From contig CAYWTM010000024.1 in NCBI GenBank assembly GCA_964460185.1, forward strand, positions 1 through 34,637: a stretch of 34,637 nucleotides of DNA, in the 5' to 3' direction. The translations under genes were made by a program, and so were the position numbers. Shown piece after piece: positions 31,730 to 34,637 of the stretch; position 1 is the stretch's first letter; every line of letters starts with the position of its first letter. The notes under the pieces are model-generated. The model did no database searches and was not told the origin of the DNA. It saw nothing but the letters and a program-made list of their open reading frames with translations. The stretch is from JAVJPJ01 sp040217295 (lineage in GTDB: Bacteria; Pseudomonadota; Alphaproteobacteria; Rhodobacterales; Rhodobacteraceae).

Positions 31730-32557
31730 GTGCCCCGTTCCTTTCTCGACCGCTCCCTCCGCGCAATCGGTGCCCTGACGGCTTTGGCCGCGCTGACGGC
31801 ATGCGGGCCCGCGCCCATGCCGCCGGGTGACACGGTCGCTGATCGGGGCGAAGTGCAGAACCGCGCCTTTCACCAGTTCAACGTCGGCCTCGATCGCGTC
31901 ATCGTCGGCCCGGCGTCGCGCGGCTATGGAACGGCCGTGCCGCAACCTGTGCGCCGCGGGGTCAGCAACTTTGCCGCGAATCTCAGCCAGCCCTCGTATG
32001 TGCTGAACAATCTGCTGCAGTTCCGCATCGGCCAGGCCGCGCAGAACACCACGCGTTTCTTGATCAATTCCACCATCGGCCTGGGCGGCATTCTTGATCC
32101 CGCGACGGCCATGGGCGTCCCGGCACTGCAAACAGGTTTTGGCGAAACGCTCCATATCTACGGCGTGCCCGAGGGGGATTTCGTGATGCTGCCGGTCTTC
32201 GGGCCATCGACCGGCCGCGATACGGTCGGCCTGATCGTGGATATCGCGAGCAATCCGGTGCGCGTGGTCCTGCCACAACCCGAAAGCCAGTATGTCTTTG
32301 GCGCCGAAGTGCTGGACCGGTTCGGTGACCGCTACGAGTTGAGCGACACCATCGACAGCATCTACTTCGAAAGTGCCGATGGTTACGCGCAGTTGCGCTC
32401 GCTTTACCTGCAGAACCGCCGGTTCGAACTGGGCGGCGGATCTACGCTCATCTACTCGGATCCCTACGCGGATCCTGCCGCCAGTGACGCTGCGGCGACC
32501 GATTCCGGATTTGCAGATCCTTACGCAGGCCCCTATTTTGATCCCTATGCACAATAA
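31730..32557 (+). CDS. mlaA: MlaA/VacJ-family outer-membrane lipoprotein
   Basis: MlaA removes misplaced phospholipid from the outer leaflet of the outer membrane and hands it to the MlaC shuttle. The 275-residue product starts at GTG with a lipoprotein signal (RAIGALTALAALTAC, lipobox cysteine about 25). Family features follow: AFHQFNVGLDRVIVGPASRG, VLNNLLQFRIGQAAQNTTRF, LINSTIGLGGILDPATAMGV and VMLPVFGPSTGRDTVGLIVD. The C-terminal tail is unusual, with repeated DPYA-like units (SDPYADPAAS, FADPYAGPYFDPYAQ). It overlaps the mlaC-like gene by 11 bases, the usual pairing in alphaproteobacteria. The inner-membrane MlaFEDB genes are not in view. Confidence 0.94.
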   Translation: MPRSFLDRSLRAIGALTALAALTACGPAPMPPGDTVADRGEVQNRAFHQFNVGLDRVIVGPASRGYGTAVPQPVRRGVSNFAANLSQPSYVLNNLLQFRIGQAAQNTTRFLINSTIGLGGILDPATAMGVPALQTGFGETLHIYGVPEGDFVMLPVFGPSTGRDTVGLIVDIASNPVRVVLPQPESQYVFGAEVLDRFGDRYELSDTIDSIYFESADGYAQLRSLYLQNRRFELGGGSTLIYSDPYADPAASDAAATDSGFADPYAGPYFDPYAQ

Positions 32558-33158
32558 GATCCGCCTCCCCCGCCGAACCCTTCTGGCCACCTTTGGTGCG
32601 GCCCTAGCCGTGCCGATGCTGCCGGGCCGTGGCCTTGCGGTGACCGAATCCGCGGCGACCGGCCTGGTGACGCAGGTGACGGACGAGATCACGCGCATCA
32701 TCAATTCGGGCCAGACCGAAAGCGGGATGATCAATGATTTCGAACGGCTGATGGGTCGCTACGCAGACCTGCCGACGATTTCGCAATCGGTTCTCGGACC
32801 GCCGGCGCGGTCCGCAACACAGGCGCAGCTTCGCGATTTCAGCCGGGCCTTTCAGGGGTATATGGCGCGCAAATACGGCCGCCGTTTCCGGGAATTCATC
32901 GGTGGCAACGTCACCGTGACGGGCGCGCAGGATCTTGATCGGTTCGTCGAGGTCGTGTCCCGCGTGGACATGCGCGGCTCGGCGCCCTTCGAGGTCCGCT
33001 TCCGGGTCTGGGACCGGTCGGGCAGCCCCTTGTTCATCGACATGCTGATCGAAGGCGTGTCGCTGGTCATCTCCGAACGCTCGGAAATCGGTGCGCTGCT
33101 GGAACAGAACGGCGGCAGCATCGACCGGCTGACACAGGCGCTTCAGCGCGTCGGCTAG
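32547..33158 (+). CDS. mlaC: MlaC-family phospholipid-binding protein
   Basis: This periplasmic shuttle accepts phospholipid from MlaA and delivers it to the inner-membrane MlaFEDB complex. Of 203 residues, the N-terminus MHNKIRLPRRTLLATFGAAL resembles a twin-arginine export signal (R9, R10 before a hydrophobic run ending near LAV). The mature part has the MlaC/Ttg2D pattern: FERLMGRYADLPTISQSVLG, RDFSRAFQGYMARKYGRRF, and FIDMLIEGVSLVISERSEIG with late conserved residues. The ATG at 32547 overlaps the mlaA end by 11 bases. E. coli MlaC uses Sec, so a Tat signal here would be a variation and is only suggested by the motif. The assignment is strong from sequence and pairing. Confidence 0.9.
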   Translation: MHNKIRLPRRTLLATFGAALAVPMLPGRGLAVTESAATGLVTQVTDEITRIINSGQTESGMINDFERLMGRYADLPTISQSVLGPPARSATQAQLRDFSRAFQGYMARKYGRRFREFIGGNVTVTGAQDLDRFVEVVSRVDMRGSAPFEVRFRVWDRSGSPLFIDMLIEGVSLVISERSEIGALLEQNGGSIDRLTQALQRVG

Positions 33159-33319
33159 GCCATCCCATCCGGGCCTGGTATCCAGGGCGACAACCGTTTG
33201 ATCCTCACCATGCAACCGATGGGCGCGCATAAATGACCGCCCGGCGCATCTGCAGCACGCATTCCGTGCCGCATCATCCTTGGATTTACGGGCGGGTCTT
33301 TTCCCCATGACACCATGAA

Positions 33320-33352
33320 AAAGGGGCACCCAAGCGGGTGCCCCTTTTCTGT
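33320..33352. terminator. Bidirectional terminator between mlaC and the ammonium transporter gene
   Basis: GGGGCACCC and GGGTGCCCC form a perfect nine-base stem with an AAGC loop. The stem is flanked by five A on the left and four T on the right, so each strand has a U-run after the hairpin. It separates two convergent genes and should stop both. The remaining 160 bases between mlaC and the hairpin show nothing I can assign. Confidence 0.9.
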
Positions 33353-33408
33353 TCTTGCTGTCCGGCCCCAGTGAGCGAGGTCACCGGGGTCGGGTCAGTA
33401 TCGCTTGA

Positions 33409-34637
33409 TCAGCCCTTGGTGAACTCGGGGTAGGCTTCCATGCCCATCTCCGAAACGTCCAGCCCGGCCAGTTCCGCCTCTTCGCTGACACGGATACCCA
33501 TGGCTGCCTTGAGGATGAACCAGACGATCAGCGACGCGACGAAGGTGAACACACCGTAGGCCACGATGCCGGTCAGCTGCGTGGTGAGGCTTGCATCACC
33601 GTTGTAGAACACAACTGCGATGGTGCCCCAGATCCCTGCGAACAGGTGAACCGGAATGGCGCCGACCACGTCGTCGATCTTGAGCTTGTCGAGCAGCGGC
33701 ACGGTGAAGACCACGATCACACCGCCGATGGCACCGATCCAGAGCGCACCGAACAGGGTCGGGGCCAGGGGCTCGGCAGTGATCGACACGAGACCGGCCA
33801 GGGCACCGTTCAGCACCATGGTGAGGTCCGGCTTGCCATAGACGACTTGCGTCAGGATCAGCGCCGTCACGGCACCGGCCGCTGCGGCCATGTTGGTGTT
33901 GGCGAAGATACGCGACACGTCGGATACGTCACCCACGGTTCCCATGGCCAGCTGCGAGCCGCCATTGAAGCCGAACCAACCCAGCCACAGGATGAACGTA
34001 CCAAGCGTGGCGAGTGCCAGGTTGGAACCGGGCATCGGGTTGACCTTGCCGTCCTTGTACTTGCCCAGGCGCGGGCCAAGCACGATGGCACCGGCCAGAG
34101 CGGCCCAGCCACCCACGGAGTGCACCACGGTCGAGCCGGCGAAGTCGGAGAAGCCCATTTCGGACAACCAGCCGCCGCCCCACTGCCAGGACCCGGAGAT
34201 CGGGTACAGGAAGCCGGTCAGGACGATCACGAAGATCAGGAACGGCCACAGTTTGATGCGCTCTGCCAGAGCACCGGAAACGATGGACGCGGTTGCGGCA
34301 ACGAACACCAGCTGGAAGAAGAAGTCGGACCCAACCGAGGCATAATCCAGAGCGGCATCCGCAGCGGCCACACCGACGGGATCCAACTGGGTCACGACGA
34401 AGAAGCTGCCGACGTAGCCGTTGAAGTCACCGGGATACATCAGGTTGAAGCCGACCAGCCAGTACATGATCGCGGCAAACGAGTAGAGCGCGATGTTCTT
34501 GGTCATCTGCATCGTGACGTTCTTGGAACGGACAAGACCGCCTTCGAGCATCGCAAAGCCTGCGGCCATGAAGAAAACGAGGAACCCGGCCATGCAGAAC
34601 AGCAGGGTTGTCATGATATAGGGGCCGATCTCGTCGA
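33409..34637 (-). CDS. amtB: Ammonium transporter (Amt family), 5' end beyond the window
   Basis: This inner-membrane ammonium channel has the Amt/Mep/Rh fold. The visible 409 codons run in frame to the window edge (DEIGPYIMTTLLFCMAGFLV); the ATG at 34614 is therefore internal, and the true start with any signal peptide lies outside. Features include MAAGFAMLEGGLVRSKN, WQWGGGWLSEMGFSDFAGST followed by VVHSVGG (with the conserved aspartate and the first pore histidine), WFGFNGGSQL, and PVHLFAGIWGTIAV with the second pore histidine. The short cytoplasmic C-terminal tail (LAGLDVSEMGMEAYPEFTKG) is where PII proteins such as GlnK interact. Any glnK gene would lie beyond the right edge. The gene ends near a bidirectional terminator. 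Confidence 0.96.
   Translation of the reverse strand, partial: DEIGPYIMTTLLFCMAGFLVFFMAAGFAMLEGGLVRSKNVTMQMTKNIALYSFAAIMYWLVGFNLMYPGDFNGYVGSFFVVTQLDPVGVAAADAALDYASVGSDFFFQLVFVAATASIVSGALAERIKLWPFLIFVIVLTGFLYPISGSWQWGGGWLSEMGFSDFAGSTVVHSVGGWAALAGAIVLGPRLGKYKDGKVNPMPGSNLALATLGTFILWLGWFGFNGGSQLAMGTVGDVSDVSRIFANTNMAAAAGAVTALILTQVVYGKPDLTMVLNGALAGLVSITAEPLAPTLFGALWIGAIGGVIVVFTVPLLDKLKIDDVVGAIPVHLFAGIWGTIAVVFYNGDASLTTQLTGIVAYGVFTFVASLIVWFILKAAMGIRVSEEAELAGLDVSEMGMEAYPEFTKG

Noticed and set aside
1..34637. Mobile element, CRISPR or defence island
   Set aside because: No transposase, integrase, phage, restriction or repeat-spacer pattern was found; the gene content is consistent with core chromosome.

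Overview
The window reads as chromosomal core sequence of a GC-rich alphaproteobacterium, most likely of the Rhodobacterales/Roseobacter group. The clues are the protein families, a short 4.5S-type SRP RNA beside dnaX, divergent hemC/hemE, a compact dTDP-rhamnose cluster, and many ATGA-type gene overlaps. I see no insertion sequence, phage gene, integrase, CRISPR array, rRNA or tRNA.

Layout. 1-350 holds the 5' part of dnaX (minus strand), followed by a non-coding stretch, a small membrane protein and the SRP RNA gene (minus). 1220-3869 encodes an ABC importer (binding protein, ATPase, permease; minus) of the nitrate/sulfonate/pyrimidine-precursor type, with a perfect hairpin between the binding protein and ATPase genes. 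Next come a CpdB-like nucleotide phosphoesterase without a visible signal peptide (minus) and a divergent NudC-type Nudix hydrolase (plus), then a family-2 sulfotransferase and an SRPBCC protein (plus), and an EamA exporter (minus). A plus-strand trio at 9708-11811 encodes an SRPBCC protein, a YCII/DGPF protein and an ECF42-like sigma factor with a long C-terminal domain.

From 22410 down to 11830 the minus strand is almost continuously coding: hemC, rfbC-rfbB-rfbD-rfbA (dTDP-L-rhamnose), a large two-domain glycosyltransferase, a second sulfotransferase, then copA-cueR. The copA promoter has the 19-bp spacer of CueR/MerR-controlled promoters. hemE is divergent from hemC, and the space between them carries a TGT-N12-ACA palindrome matching the PpsR/CrtJ operator, hinting at a photosynthetic or formerly photosynthetic lineage.

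The right part holds a small outer-membrane beta-barrel protein, an LpcC-like glycosyltransferase, a run of RidA, GDPD, FemAB/GNAT-like and pterin dehydratase genes (minus), a type I secretion ABC transporter and its HlyD adaptor (minus), the divergent mlaA-mlaC lipid-transport genes (plus) and the 3' part of an ammonium transporter (minus, running off the window).

There is no clearly new defence or mobile system here. The most interesting points are the shared hemC/hemE operator, the rhamnose/glycosyltransferase/sulfotransferase run that may make a sulfated surface glycan, the sigma-factor cassette with two small ligand-binding-fold proteins, and a CpdB-like enzyme that appears cytoplasmic. 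All calls rest on reading the sequence; no database search was run.
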